59,525 nt of DNA from [Clostridium] ultunense DSM 10521 (GCF_000511955.1 NZ_AZSU01000001.1:433267-492791); one strand, 5' to 3'. Shown: positions 46,615 through 55,799, counted from the first letter of the stretch. Notes: generated by a model from the sequence alone, not told the origin. Numbers and translations are program-made.

Positions 46615-47859
46615 ATGATTTCAACCAAAGAAATAAACTTGGAAAAAGAGATTGTAGATTTCATTGAATGGTTAAGTAGTTTTGGAAAAAATGAGAATGG
46701 TGGAATTACAAGATTATTATATACAGATGAATGGAAAAAGACTCAAGATGGATTAAAGGATTTAATTGAAGAAAAAGGTTTTCATGCATACTACGATGAA
46801 GTAGGAAATCTATTTGCACGATTAAATGGGAGCACTTATACCAATGAAACAATATTAACAGGCTCTCATATAGATACCGTAATAAATGGAGGAAAATATG
46901 ATGGACAGTTTGGAATAATTGGCGGAATAATTGCTATGGAATATTTAAGGGATACCTATGGACCACCTGTTAGAAATATTGAAGTGGTATCAATAGCAGA
47001 GGAAGAAGGAAGTCGTTTTCCCTTTGCCTTTTGGGGTTCAAAAAATATAATTGGTGCAGTCAAAAAGGAAATGGTGGAAGATCTTAAAGATCTTAATGGT
47101 TTAGGATTTGTGGAGGAAATGTATAGGGCAGGTTTTGGCTTCAAAGATGAAAGTTATGAAGGTAGGGATGATATAAAGGCTTTCATAGAGCTTCATGTAG
47201 AGCAGGGAGGAGTCCTTGAAATAGAAAAAAAGCCAATAGGGATTGTTGAACATATAGTTGGGCAAAGGAGATTTACTATAGAAGTTAAAGGGCAATCAAA
47301 CCATGCCGGAACTACCCCTATGTGTTATAGGAGAGATGCTCTATACGGCACCAGTAAGATGATTCAAGCTATTATGGATAAGGCTATAGAATATGGTGAA
47401 CCACTAGTTGCAACAGTGGGAAGCCTTGAAGTAGAACCTAATACTGTTAATGTTGTTCCGGGACAGGTGATATTCTCATTGGATATAAGGCATATATGCA
47501 GGAATATTTTAAAAGAGTTTACTGACGAAACTATGTCAATAATTAAAAAGATTGCATTAAAGATGGATCTGGAAGTAAAGATTGAAAAATGGATGGATTG
47601 TGACCCAATAGCTATGGATAAAGAATTGGTAGATATTATAAAAAATAAATGTTCACAAAAAGGTTTGGACTATAAAGTAATGCACAGCGGTGCAGGCCAT
47701 GATTCTCAAATTTTTGCCAAGGTGATGCCAACTGTAATGATCTTTGTACCTAGCCATAAAGGCATAAGCCATAGTCCGCATGAATATACAGAACCAGAGG
47801 ATTTAGTAGAAGGTGTAAAGGCATTAATACAAGCTTTATATTGTTTAGCTTATAAATAA
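46615..47859 (+). CDS. allC: Allantoate amidohydrolase / M20-family amidase
   Basis: A 414-residue dinuclear-metal amidohydrolase of the hydantoinase/carbamoylase M20 subfamily. Metal ligands are visible in GSHIDTVINGGKYDGQFG (His85 and following Asp), AEEEGSRF, HVEQGGVLE and SGAGHDSQ. The lid domain contains GQRRFTIEVKGQSNHAGTTPM. Relatives act on allantoate, ureidoglycolate or N-carbamoyl amino acids. Adjacent allB and divergent allE make allantoate to ureidoglycine the most likely reaction. ATG at 46615 is preferred to the GTG at 46606, which lies in the ribosome-binding region. Confidence 0.87.
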   Translation: MISTKEINLEKEIVDFIEWLSSFGKNENGGITRLLYTDEWKKTQDGLKDLIEEKGFHAYYDEVGNLFARLNGSTYTNETILTGSHIDTVINGGKYDGQFGIIGGIIAMEYLRDTYGPPVRNIEVVSIAEEEGSRFPFAFWGSKNIIGAVKKEMVEDLKDLNGLGFVEEMYRAGFGFKDESYEGRDDIKAFIELHVEQGGVLEIEKKPIGIVEHIVGQRRFTIEVKGQSNHAGTTPMCYRRDALYGTSKMIQAIMDKAIEYGEPLVATVGSLEVEPNTVNVVPGQVIFSLDIRHICRNILKEFTDETMSIIKKIALKMDLEVKIEKWMDCDPIAMDKELVDIIKNKCSQKGLDYKVMHSGAGHDSQIFAKVMPTVMIFVPSHKGISHSPHEYTEPEDLVEGVKALIQALYCLAYK

Positions 47860-47897
47860 CTACTTAATAAGAATTTCAATAAAAAGGAGGTTCAAAA

Positions 47898-49259
47898 ATG
47901 TTTGATTTAGTTATTCAAAATGGAAATATTGTTGGGTTAAACAAAATTTTCAAAGGTAGTATCTATATTAAAGATGGAAAGATTTCTGCCATTACAGTAG
48001 AAAATCTGGATATTGATAGCAAAGAAACTATAGATGCTACTGGCAAGTTTATCTTTCCTGGTGGTATAGATTGCCATGCTCACTTAAATGATCCAGGATA
48101 TAACTGGAGGGAAGATTTTGTACATGGCTCAAAAGCTGCGTCTGCAGGTGGTATAACTACTATTATAGATATGCCACTTCAAAATGAGCCAGCTCTTACC
48201 AACAAAGAGATTTTTGAGACTAAAGAAGAATATTTAAAAAACAAATCAGTAGTAGATTATGCTTTTTGGGGAGGCCTAGTAGATAATAACTTAGAGGATT
48301 TAAAGGGATTATATGAAGCAGGGGCTGTGGCTTTGAAAGCATTTATAGGACCTGTGTCTCCTGATTATTCTTCTGTCCACATGGGAATTGTAAGAGAAGC
48401 TATGAAAATAGCAGCTCCGTTAGATCTATTATTAGGATTTCATTGTGAGGATTATTCAATTATCAAAACTAATGAGAAGATAGCATTAGAAAATGGAAGA
48501 CTTACAAGAAAAGATTTTTTAAACTCAAGACCAGTTATAGCAGAGCAATTAGCAACAAGGAATATTATAGACCTTGCAAGAGAAACGGGAGCAAGAGTTC
48601 ATATATGTCATGTGAGTCATCCAGCAGTAGCAGAAGAAATTAAAAAGGCACAAAGGGAAGGAATAAATATTACAGGAGAAACCTGCTCCCACTATTTATT
48701 ATTCACAGAAGATGATGTAATAGAGAAAGGTACAATTTATAAATGTGCACCTCCTTTAAGGAAAAAGGATGAAATGGAGGAGTTATGGAATTATGTCATA
48801 GATGGTACTATTAGTTGTATTGCTTCAGATCATTCTCCTTGTGCTTTGGAAGAAAAATCAGAAGAAAGGCATAATGTATTTGGAGCATGGGGTGGTATTA
48901 GCGGGATCCAAAGTACTTTTCAGATTATGTTTAATGAAATAGTACATAAGAGAAATTTATGTCCTACTCTGCTAACAAAAACACTATCCTATGGACCGGC
49001 TAAGGCTTTTGGTCTATATCCATTAAAAGGGTTATTGGAACCAGGCAGTGATGGTGATTTAGTGATAGTAGATCCAGAAAAAGAATGGGAGATTACGCCT
49101 GAATCCCTATTCTATAAGAATCAAATATCTGCTTTTGTAGGGCAGAAAGGAAAAGGATTACCTATTATAACAATTGTACGAGGTAAAATAGTTTACAAAG
49201 AAGGTAAGATAGAAGTAGAACCGGGTTATGGTAAGCTATTCAAGGACATTAGAGATTGA
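47898..49259 (+). CDS. allB: Allantoinase
   Basis: A 453-residue cyclic amidohydrolase that opens the hydantoin ring of allantoin to allantoate. The first metal-binding motif is DCHAHLNDPG (His60 and His62). The carbamylated bridging lysine is Lys147 in VALKAFIGP. Later ligands are in GFHCEDYS, HICHVSH and ASDHSPC. The sequence GYNWREDFVHGSKAASAGGITTIIDMPLQNEPAL is typical of allantoinases rather than dihydropyrimidinases. AAAAAGGAGG precedes the ATG. It sits between allC and the NCS1 permease in one probable operon. Confidence 0.92.
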   Translation: MFDLVIQNGNIVGLNKIFKGSIYIKDGKISAITVENLDIDSKETIDATGKFIFPGGIDCHAHLNDPGYNWREDFVHGSKAASAGGITTIIDMPLQNEPALTNKEIFETKEEYLKNKSVVDYAFWGGLVDNNLEDLKGLYEAGAVALKAFIGPVSPDYSSVHMGIVREAMKIAAPLDLLLGFHCEDYSIIKTNEKIALENGRLTRKDFLNSRPVIAEQLATRNIIDLARETGARVHICHVSHPAVAEEIKKAQREGINITGETCSHYLLFTEDDVIEKGTIYKCAPPLRKKDEMEELWNYVIDGTISCIASDHSPCALEEKSEERHNVFGAWGGISGIQSTFQIMFNEIVHKRNLCPTLLTKTLSYGPAKAFGLYPLKGLLEPGSDGDLVIVDPEKEWEITPESLFYKNQISAFVGQKGKGLPIITIVRGKIVYKEGKIEVEPGYGKLFKDIRD

Positions 49260-49279
49260 TTAAAAGGGGAGGAATAATG

Positions 49280-50644
49280 ATGGCTATGGAAAACTCTACA
49301 GTGCACAATGAAGTTATTACTGACAAGGGGATTGGAGAAGAAAGTTTGTTGCCTCAGGAGCATAGGATAATGAATAATACTTCCTATTTGTTAACATGGC
49401 TTGGGGGATGTGTATCAATAGGAACTTTTATGATGGGAGCAAGTCTTGTTCCACCTGCAGGAAGTTTGAATTTATTACAAGCGCTCCTTGCTATGATTAT
49501 TGGTAATACTGTAATAGCAATAGGACTTACAATTAATGGCCGTGCAGGGCATCAGTATGGGATACCCTTTATTGTTCAATCAAGAAGTTCTTTTGGTATA
49601 AAGGGAAGTATAGTTCCAGGATTTATTAGGGCAGTTCCTGCGGTTATTTGGTTTGGTGTTCAAAGTTGGGTAGGTGCTCTTGCAATAAATAATATATCCA
49701 TAATACTATTTAATTATGATAATTTAGTGCTTTTTTTCATAATATTTCAAGTTATTCAGATTATTATGTCAGCATTAGGATTTAAAGGAATTAAGTGGAT
49801 TGAGAATATTGGTTCAGTATTTATCTTATGTTCCTTAATATATATGTTCTACTATATAAATACCAATTTTCAAACTGTAATATCTGAAAAACTCATTAAT
49901 ATTCCTGGTAGTTGGGGTTTGGAATTTTGGGGGGGTACAACTGCCTTTTTAGGTATTTATACAACAATGATGTTGAATGTTAGTGATTACATGAGGGAAT
50001 TTAATAAGGAAGCCAAACCTTCTATTGCAACTATAATCCATTGGTTAGCAATTGTTCCAGCAACATTATTTATGGGCTTAATCGGTTTAATGGCTTCAGG
50101 AATAACTGGAGAATGGGACCCAATAATTCTGTTTACAGAATTAATTCCAAACAAATTTGTATTAGTATTAGCTTTAATGTTTATTGCTATATCTCAAATT
50201 ACTACAAATGTTTTAAACAATGCTCTTCCTCCGTCTTATGTTTTAATGGATATATTTAAATTACCATATAGAAAATCTGTAATAATCGTAGGTTTGTTAT
50301 CCTTTTTAACTTTTCCTTGGAAAATTACTACACAGGGAGCATTTATGTTGTTCGTACAGTTTTATTCAGCATTTTTAGGTCCAATATTTGCAGTAATGGT
50401 AACGGATTACTATTTTGTTAGAAAACAAAAATTAGATTTGGAGTTGCTTTACAATGAAGATGGACCATATAAGGATATTAATTGGGCAGGCATGATTGCT
50501 ATATGCGTAGGGGCAGTTGTTGCTTTAATAGAGGTGCAATTATCTTGGTACTCAAGTTTAATTCCTGCAGGATTAACTTATTATTTGTTGATGAAATCGG
50601 GGAAAACAAGTAAATCTTTTCTTAAAGGATCGAATATGGGATAA
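49280..50644 (+). CDS. NCS1-family permease (allantoin/nucleobase type)
   Basis: A ~454-residue membrane transporter with 12 predicted helices. NCS1 features are SIGTFMMGASLVPPAGSLNL in helix 1, GRAGHQYGIPFIVQSRSSFG in the helix 2 to 3 region, and PAVIWFGVQSWVGALAINNI. Family members import cytosine, uracil, hydantoins or allantoin with H+ or Na+. Being directly after allB, allantoin is the likely substrate. ATG at 49280 is chosen with GGGGAGG seven bases upstream; ATG at 49277 is possible, and a longer frame overlaps the allB stop. Confidence 0.9.
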   Translation: MAMENSTVHNEVITDKGIGEESLLPQEHRIMNNTSYLLTWLGGCVSIGTFMMGASLVPPAGSLNLLQALLAMIIGNTVIAIGLTINGRAGHQYGIPFIVQSRSSFGIKGSIVPGFIRAVPAVIWFGVQSWVGALAINNISIILFNYDNLVLFFIIFQVIQIIMSALGFKGIKWIENIGSVFILCSLIYMFYYINTNFQTVISEKLINIPGSWGLEFWGGTTAFLGIYTTMMLNVSDYMREFNKEAKPSIATIIHWLAIVPATLFMGLIGLMASGITGEWDPIILFTELIPNKFVLVLALMFIAISQITTNVLNNALPPSYVLMDIFKLPYRKSVIIVGLLSFLTFPWKITTQGAFMLFVQFYSAFLGPIFAVMVTDYYFVRKQKLDLELLYNEDGPYKDINWAGMIAICVGAVVALIEVQLSWYSSLIPAGLTYYLLMKSGKTSKSFLKGSNMG

Positions 50645-50650
50645 TTTCTT

Positions 50651-50700
50651 ACAGTAAACAACTTCACTTTTTCAAAAGTGAAGTTGTTTACTGTATTTTT
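50651..50700 (+). terminator. Terminator of the allC-allB-permease operon
   Basis: ACAGTAAACAACTTCACTTTT and AAAAGTGAAGTTGTTTACTGT form a near-perfect stem of about 20 bp followed by ATTTTT. Confidence 0.92.
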
Positions 50701-50724
50701 AAAAGTAAAATTATAGTTTAAATA

Positions 50725-50753
50725 TTGACTTTTGTTGCTGGAAATAATATAAT
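50725..50753 (+). promoter_or_regulatory. Promoter of the second class V aminotransferase gene
   Basis: TTGACT (50725-50730) and TATAAT (50748-50753), 17 bases apart, about 110 bases upstream of the gene. Confidence 0.7.
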
Positions 50754-50862
50754 GATTTTAACAAGATGCAAATAGATTTACCAATATTAAAATTATATGT
50801 GAAAAGATTTATTTAATAAGTTAAAAGATATAAATTATAGATAATTATTAGGAGGTTGAAAA

Positions 50863-52008
50863 ATGAAAAACAGAAAACTTGTAATGATACCAGGACCTAC
50901 TCCTGTTGTTAGATCCATACAAGATCAAATGGGAAGGGAAACCGTTGCTTTTGGAGACCCAGATTTTATCAAGGATTTTAAAGAAGTTATTGAAGATTTG
51001 AAAACTATATTTAAAACAGAAGGAGAAGCCTTTGTTGTAGCCGGAACAGGTACATTAGCCATGGAAATGGGAATAGCTAATGTTACAAAAGAAGGAGATA
51101 ATGTATTAGTAGTATCCACTGGTTTTTTTGGAGATCGTTATGTTGAACTTTGTGAAAGAAAAGGCTTAAATGTTGATGTTATATCTTCAGAATGGGGAAC
51201 TATAGTACCTGTTGAAGATATTGAAAAGAAACTAAAGGAAAAGAATTATAAAGCTGTAACTGTTACCCATGTAGATACTTCAACGGGGGTATGTGCTCCA
51301 GTAGCTGAAATAGGTCAAATAGTGAAAAAGTTTGAAGACACTGTACTAGTAGTTGATGGGGTGTGTGCTACCGCTGCAGAGCCGGAGTATTTAGATGAAA
51401 TGGGTATAGATGTACTTATAACTGGGTCACAAAAGGCTTTTGGAGTTGCTCCAGGTCTTGCAATAGTACTTGCGGGACCTAAAGCATTGAAAAGAAGAGA
51501 ATCCTTAGGAACTATTAGAGATTATTATTTAGATTTTGAAAAATGGATTCCAATTATGAATGAACCAGCAAAATATTTTGGTACTCCACCAGTTAATATG
51601 ATATGGGCATTACAAGAATCCTTAAGGATTATGAAAGAAGAAGGTATTGAAAATAGATATGAAAGACATATAAAAGTAGCAAAAGCTATGCAAGCAGCAC
51701 TAGAGGAACTAGGATTTACAATATTAGCAGAAAAAGAGCATAGGGCAGTTACCCTTTCAAATGTACTATATATGGATGGTATAGATGATGGTGAGTTTAG
51801 AAAGATATTAGCAGAAGAAGGAGCAGTAGTAGCAGGGGGGCTAGGGGCCTATGCAGGAAAAATGTTTAGATTAGGTCATATGGGTAATATAGACACCCAT
51901 GATTTAGTATCAACTATGTCAGCTATTGAAAGAACCCTTTATAGATTAGGAATAAAAGATGTATTAGGAAAAGGCGTTGGTACTCTAACAAAAGAGTTGA
52001 TGAAATAA
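50863..52008 (+). CDS. PucG-like (S)-ureidoglycine/alanine-glyoxylate aminotransferase
   Basis: A 381-residue class V PLP aminotransferase. Motifs are MIPGPTPVVRSIQDQM, VAGTGTLAMEMGIANV, THVDTSTGVCAPV, VVDGVCATAAEPEYLDEMG and the PLP lysine in TGSQKAFGVAPGLAIV. The overall form is that of PucG and archaeal/bacterial alanine-glyoxylate aminotransferases. PucG transfers the amino group of ureidoglycine to glyoxylate, giving glycine and oxalurate. It follows the allantoin operon but has its own promoter and terminator. It is longer than, and only moderately similar to, the enzyme at 39680. Confidence 0.87.
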   Translation: MKNRKLVMIPGPTPVVRSIQDQMGRETVAFGDPDFIKDFKEVIEDLKTIFKTEGEAFVVAGTGTLAMEMGIANVTKEGDNVLVVSTGFFGDRYVELCERKGLNVDVISSEWGTIVPVEDIEKKLKEKNYKAVTVTHVDTSTGVCAPVAEIGQIVKKFEDTVLVVDGVCATAAEPEYLDEMGIDVLITGSQKAFGVAPGLAIVLAGPKALKRRESLGTIRDYYLDFEKWIPIMNEPAKYFGTPPVNMIWALQESLRIMKEEGIENRYERHIKVAKAMQAALEELGFTILAEKEHRAVTLSNVLYMDGIDDGEFRKILAEEGAVVAGGLGAYAGKMFRLGHMGNIDTHDLVSTMSAIERTLYRLGIKDVLGKGVGTLTKELMK

Positions 52009-52020
52009 TGGTTTATTGCA

Positions 52021-52057
52021 TAAGATAGTCTCCGAAAGGAGGCTATCTTATTTTATC
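52021..52057 (+). terminator. Terminator after the PucG-like gene
   Basis: TAAGATAGTCTCC-GAAA-GGAGGCTATCTTA, with one mismatch, followed by TTTT. Confidence 0.88.
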
Positions 52058-52136
52058 TCTATATATGTTATAATGAGAGAGCTTTACTTAAATTAAAGGA
52101 GAAGACTTGCCATATATTCCTAGGAGGTAGATAAAA

Positions 52137-54032
52137 ATGTCTATAAATGAAAGCCAGCATAATATCATTTTTATTGCTACATATAAAAAGATGGCAGAAC
52201 AAGCTGAATTAGTAGTTAAAGAGTTAGGTATAGAAGTAGAAATAATACAGGGATTAAATTTATCTGATAGTGTGCAAGCTGTACGACAGAAAAATCAAGA
52301 TAATATTATAGATGTAATAATTACTAGAGGCGGTACAGCCTTAAAAATGAAGGAAGAATTTAATATTCCTGTAATAGAAATAGAGGTTACTATACTTGAT
52401 ATATTGAAAGCCGTTGAAAAGGCTAAAAAGCATGGTAGAAGAATTGGTGTTATAGGATTTCCAAATATAATTTGCAACATATCCTCTTTATCTGATTTTT
52501 TAAATGTGGATATAGTTGAAATTCAGATTAATAGTATTCAGGAAAGTACTGAAGCAGTAAAAAAAGCCTCCCAATTAGGTGTAGATGTAATTGTTGGAGA
52601 TAGAATTGCAGTAGAGACTGCAGCTAGATTTGGCATTAATGGGCAACTTATCGCGACAGATACATACGAATGTATAATTAAATCCTTTTATAAAGCTATA
52701 GAAATTGCAAATATGAAAAAACGGCAACTAGCTAAAGCTGAGGAACTAAGGTTAATAACTGAACTTACCCATAATGGCATAATAGCAATAGATAGGGAAG
52801 GTATTATAACTTTATTCAACGCAGAGGCAAGTAGAATATTGAATATTAAACCAGAAGATGCAACTAATAACCCAGTTGATGAAATAATTCCAGAAATTAA
52901 TCTAACCAATACTTTGACAACAAAATTGAATATATTTGACGAAATTACTGATATTGGTAGAAAACATATAGTTCTTTATAAAGCCCCTATTTTAGTGGGT
53001 GAGGTTGCATTGGGGGCAGTAGCTACTTTTCAAACTTTAGAACAGATACAATTTATTGAAAAGAAAGCTAGAAAAAAATTAAGCCAAAAAGGACATATTG
53101 CTAAGTATACATTCGATTCCATATTGGGAAAAAGCAGAATTATTAAGGATATAAAAGATAAAGCAAAAAAATATAGTCTAGTAGATTCAGCTATATTAAT
53201 TTATGGAGAAACAGGAACAGGAAAAGAAGTTTTTGCACAAAGTATACATAATCATAGTTTAAGACGAAATGGTCCTTTTGTCGCAGTAAACTGTGCTGCT
53301 CTTCCTTATTCCCTCTTAGAGTCAGAACTTTTTGGCTATGTAAAAGGTGCCTTTACGGGAGCTAGAGATGAAGGGAAAATGGGATTGTTTGAACAAGCTC
53401 ACGGTGGGACCATATTTTTAGATGAAATTGGCGAAATACCTCTAAAAGTACAAGCTAGACTTTTAAGAGTATTACAAGAAGGACAAGTACAAAGAATTGG
53501 TGATGACAGAATTATCACCGTAGATACTAGAATCATATGTGCAACTAACAAGAATCTTGTTGACTTAATGAAATCAAACAAATTTAGAGAAGATTTATAT
53601 TATAGAATAAACGTTTTAAATATAGAACTGCCAAATCTTAGGGACAGGGTAGAAGATATCCCAAATTTTGTAAATCATTTTATTGATGTAAAATCTAAGG
53701 AATATAAAAAAATAATAACTAGTATAGATGATGAGGTAATTTTAAGACTTTCGACTTATTCTTGGCCCGGGAATATCCGTCAACTAGAAAACATTATTGA
53801 ACGGTTAGTTGTAGAGAGTAGTGACGGTGTAATTACAATAGATGATTTAAATAATGTTATGGAAGACGGGATGGCAAGAGATATGAGCACTCTAAATATT
53901 GATGAAATAACAAAAAAAACTGTGGAAACAGCCCTTAGAATATCAAAAAACAATAAAACTTTGGCTGCTAAAACACTTGGCATAGATAGAACAACTCTTT
54001 GGAGAATGATAAAAAGATTTAATATAGAATAG
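52137..54032 (+). CDS. Sigma-54-dependent enhancer-binding activator with PrpR N-terminal domain
   Basis: A 631-residue activator. Residues ~10-190 form a PrpR_N/propionate-sensor-like domain (RGGTALKMKEEFNIPVIEIEV, GVDVIVGDRIAVETAARFG). A PAS domain follows (~205-310, ITELTHNGIIAIDREGIITLFN). The AAA+ domain has Walker A GETGTGKE (357-364), the sigma-54-contacting GAFTGA (404-409) and Walker B TIFLDEIGE. A Fis-type helix-turn-helix ends the protein (KTLAAKTLGIDRTTLWRMIKRF). It is directly followed by a -24/-12 promoter and matching palindromes, so it very likely controls tctCBA-ilvD. AGGAGGT precedes the ATG. Confidence 0.94.
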   Translation: MSINESQHNIIFIATYKKMAEQAELVVKELGIEVEIIQGLNLSDSVQAVRQKNQDNIIDVIITRGGTALKMKEEFNIPVIEIEVTILDILKAVEKAKKHGRRIGVIGFPNIICNISSLSDFLNVDIVEIQINSIQESTEAVKKASQLGVDVIVGDRIAVETAARFGINGQLIATDTYECIIKSFYKAIEIANMKKRQLAKAEELRLITELTHNGIIAIDREGIITLFNAEASRILNIKPEDATNNPVDEIIPEINLTNTLTTKLNIFDEITDIGRKHIVLYKAPILVGEVALGAVATFQTLEQIQFIEKKARKKLSQKGHIAKYTFDSILGKSRIIKDIKDKAKKYSLVDSAILIYGETGTGKEVFAQSIHNHSLRRNGPFVAVNCAALPYSLLESELFGYVKGAFTGARDEGKMGLFEQAHGGTIFLDEIGEIPLKVQARLLRVLQEGQVQRIGDDRIITVDTRIICATNKNLVDLMKSNKFREDLYYRINVLNIELPNLRDRVEDIPNFVNHFIDVKSKEYKKIITSIDDEVILRLSTYSWPGNIRQLENIIERLVVESSDGVITIDDLNNVMEDGMARDMSTLNIDEITKKTVETALRISKNNKTLAAKTLGIDRTTLWRMIKRFNIE

Positions 54033-54053
54033 TGCTGCAGAAACATAAAAATA

Positions 54054-54068
54054 GTTGCAAAATGCAAC
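54054..54068 (+). promoter_or_regulatory. Upstream activator site 1 (putative)
   Basis: GTTGCAAAATGCAAC is a perfect 15-bp palindrome, 22 bases after the activator gene and about 116 bases upstream of the -24 element. It closely resembles site 2. Confidence 0.7.
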
Positions 54069-54070
54069 AT

Positions 54071-54098
54071 ATAAACCTATTGATAATAATAGGTTTAT
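54071..54098 (+). terminator. Hairpin after the activator gene
   Basis: ATAAACCTAT (54071-54080) and ATAGGTTTAT (54089-54098) form a perfect 10-bp stem between the two activator palindromes, with an ATTTATAT tail; probably the weak terminator of the activator gene. Confidence 0.55.
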
Positions 54099-54107
54099 AT
54101 TTATATA

Positions 54108-54120
54108 TTGCAAAAAGCAA
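54108..54120 (+). promoter_or_regulatory. Upstream activator site 2 (putative)
   Basis: TTGCAAAAAGCAA is a second palindrome, matching site 1 at all but one of 13 core positions. The two centres are 53 bp apart, close to five helical turns, as expected for cooperative binding on one DNA face. Confidence 0.7.
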
Positions 54121-54174
54121 CATTATTTATATATAAAATCGGCCCAAACCTTGTATTAATGCTATTATTAAACA

Positions 54175-54191
54175 TTGGCATACTAATTGCA
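54175..54191 (+). promoter_or_regulatory. Sigma-54 (-24/-12) promoter of the tct-ilvD operon
   Basis: TTGGCATACTAATTGCA carries the invariant GG (54177-54178) and GC (54189-54190) exactly 10 bases apart, fitting TGGCAY-N5-TTGCA. A start near 54202 would leave a 60-base leader to tctC. Confidence 0.85.
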
Positions 54192-54264
54192 TTATATTTA
54201 TAGTGATATACAAATCTATATTAAAGTTTGTTTATTAACAAACATTAAATAAGGAGGAATGAAG

Positions 54265-55263
54265 ATGTTTAAAAGAAATCGTTTTTTTGTACTATTAAGT
54301 GTTATTATGATTTTGTCAGTTTTGTTGGCAGGCTGTGGAAGCAAAGAAACAGCCAAAGAGGTAAAGTATCCAGAAAAACCTATAAATGTTTTGCAGGGCT
54401 TTAAACCTGGGGGAGGAAGTGATACTTTAGCTCAACTTACTCAACCTTATTTAGAAAAAATCTTAGGACAAACTTTTGTAAACCAATACATGCCAGGTGC
54501 AACTGGTGCAATTGCATGGACTGAACTTTGTAAAAAGTCTAAAAATGATGGGTATACACTCAGCATTACTAATACCCCCATGTTAATGACTAACTATATT
54601 ATGAATGATGAAATAACATACAGTATTGATGAATTAGATCCTATTGCAAACGTTGTTACTGACCCTGGAGTTATTGTTGTAGGTAAGGATAGTAAATATG
54701 AAACTGTACAGGATTTTTTAGATGATGTAAAGGCAAATCCTGGACAAATTACAGTGGGGAATTCTGGAGTAGGTGGAGATGACTTTTTTACAACATTAAT
54801 GGTTGAAAGGGAAACTGGCTTAAAATTCAAAATGGTTCCTTTTGATGGAGATGGTCCTTCTTGGCAAGCAGCCGCAGGTAATAAAATTGATGTTAGCTTT
54901 AACAATTTAGGAATTACATATCCACAAATAGAAGCAGGAAACTTAAGAATATTAGCTATATTTTCTGAAGAAAGAAACGATATGGTTCCCGACACTCCAA
55001 CTTTTAAGGAATTAGGCTATAACGTAGTAGCTGGTTCATCCAGAGGATATAGCGCACCTAAAGGGATACCAGATGAAATCAAAGAAATATTATGTCAAGC
55101 TTTTGAAGAGATGGCGGAAAATCCTGATTTTGTAAAAGCTGCAAATGATAGAGCTTTACCAGTAGATATTAAAGTCGGAGATGAATATGCAAAATATTTA
55201 AAAGAACAGGAAGAAGCATTTACTGAAATATGGAATGAAGTAAAGGATCAATATAAAAATTAG
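54265..55263 (+). CDS. tctC: Tripartite tricarboxylate transporter substrate-binding protein TctC
   Basis: A 332-residue extracellular lipoprotein of the Bug/TctC family, the solute receptor of a tripartite tricarboxylate transporter. The signal peptide ends in a lipobox LLAGC followed by an S/K/E-rich linker. The domain start YPEKPINVLQGFKPGGGSDTLAQL is the family's ligand-binding region, and MPGATGAIAWTEL is a second conserved loop. ATG at 54265 is chosen, seven bases after AAGGAGG; the ATG at 54259 is too close. Its ligand is a carboxylate not predictable from sequence. Confidence 0.92.
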   Translation: MFKRNRFFVLLSVIMILSVLLAGCGSKETAKEVKYPEKPINVLQGFKPGGGSDTLAQLTQPYLEKILGQTFVNQYMPGATGAIAWTELCKKSKNDGYTLSITNTPMLMTNYIMNDEITYSIDELDPIANVVTDPGVIVVGKDSKYETVQDFLDDVKANPGQITVGNSGVGGDDFFTTLMVERETGLKFKMVPFDGDGPSWQAAAGNKIDVSFNNLGITYPQIEAGNLRILAIFSEERNDMVPDTPTFKELGYNVVAGSSRGYSAPKGIPDEIKEILCQAFEEMAENPDFVKAANDRALPVDIKVGDEYAKYLKEQEEAFTEIWNEVKDQYKN

Positions 55264-55290
55264 GATAGAGGCAAGACCTCTTTCCTAATT
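55258..55290 (+). other. Intercistronic hairpin at the end of tctC
   Basis: AATTAGGA-AGAGG and CCTCT-TCCTAATT form an interrupted 13-bp stem overlapping the tctC stop codon, with the tctB ribosome binding site right after it. It likely favours tctC over tctB/tctA expression. Confidence 0.6.
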
Positions 55291-55306
55291 TCCAGGAGGT
55301 GGGTAA

Positions 55307-55786
55307 ATGAGAAATCATATTAAATTATTTATTGCAGGTATATTAGCTATTGCTTTTTCATTAGTGTTTTTCTTTAATTCATTTCAATTGCCTAAAGAGG
55401 CGGTTAAATTACCAAGAATATTAGTTGGATTAATTATCTTATTATCCATAGGGATTATGATAGAAGGTTACTTAAGAGAAAGAAGAGATACTAAAACAAC
55501 GAAAGCAGCAGATGAAAATAATGAAGAAGATGAAGAAAATAAACTTGGACCAATAAACTATAAACGGGCTATTATATTTACCATCATGATCGCAACTTAT
55601 ATATTTCTTCTTGAACCAGTAGGATATTTTATTGTAACTCCGGTATATATTATTTCAACTTATCTTTTTTTGAAGGCTACAAAGGTAAAAAATATGATAA
55701 TCATTTCGGTAGCTTTTACTGCTTTTGTTTATTTTGTATTTGTTGTATTTTTGAAACTACCTATTCCAATGGGAATATTGCAATAA
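55307..55786 (+). CDS. tctB: Tripartite tricarboxylate transporter small membrane subunit TctB
   Basis: A 159-residue membrane protein with four predicted helices (residues ~6-20, ~33-50, ~88-106 and ~124-148) and an acidic loop rich in E, D and N between helices 2 and 3, the typical TctB layout. Sequence conservation in TctB is low, so the call rests on topology and on its place between tctC and tctA. CAGGAGGTGGG precedes the ATG. Confidence 0.87.
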   Translation: MRNHIKLFIAGILAIAFSLVFFFNSFQLPKEAVKLPRILVGLIILLSIGIMIEGYLRERRDTKTTKAADENNEEDEENKLGPINYKRAIIFTIMIATYIFLLEPVGYFIVTPVYIISTYLFLKATKVKNMIIISVAFTAFVYFVFVVFLKLPIPMGILQ

Positions 55787-55799
55787 AGGAGGGAATAAG

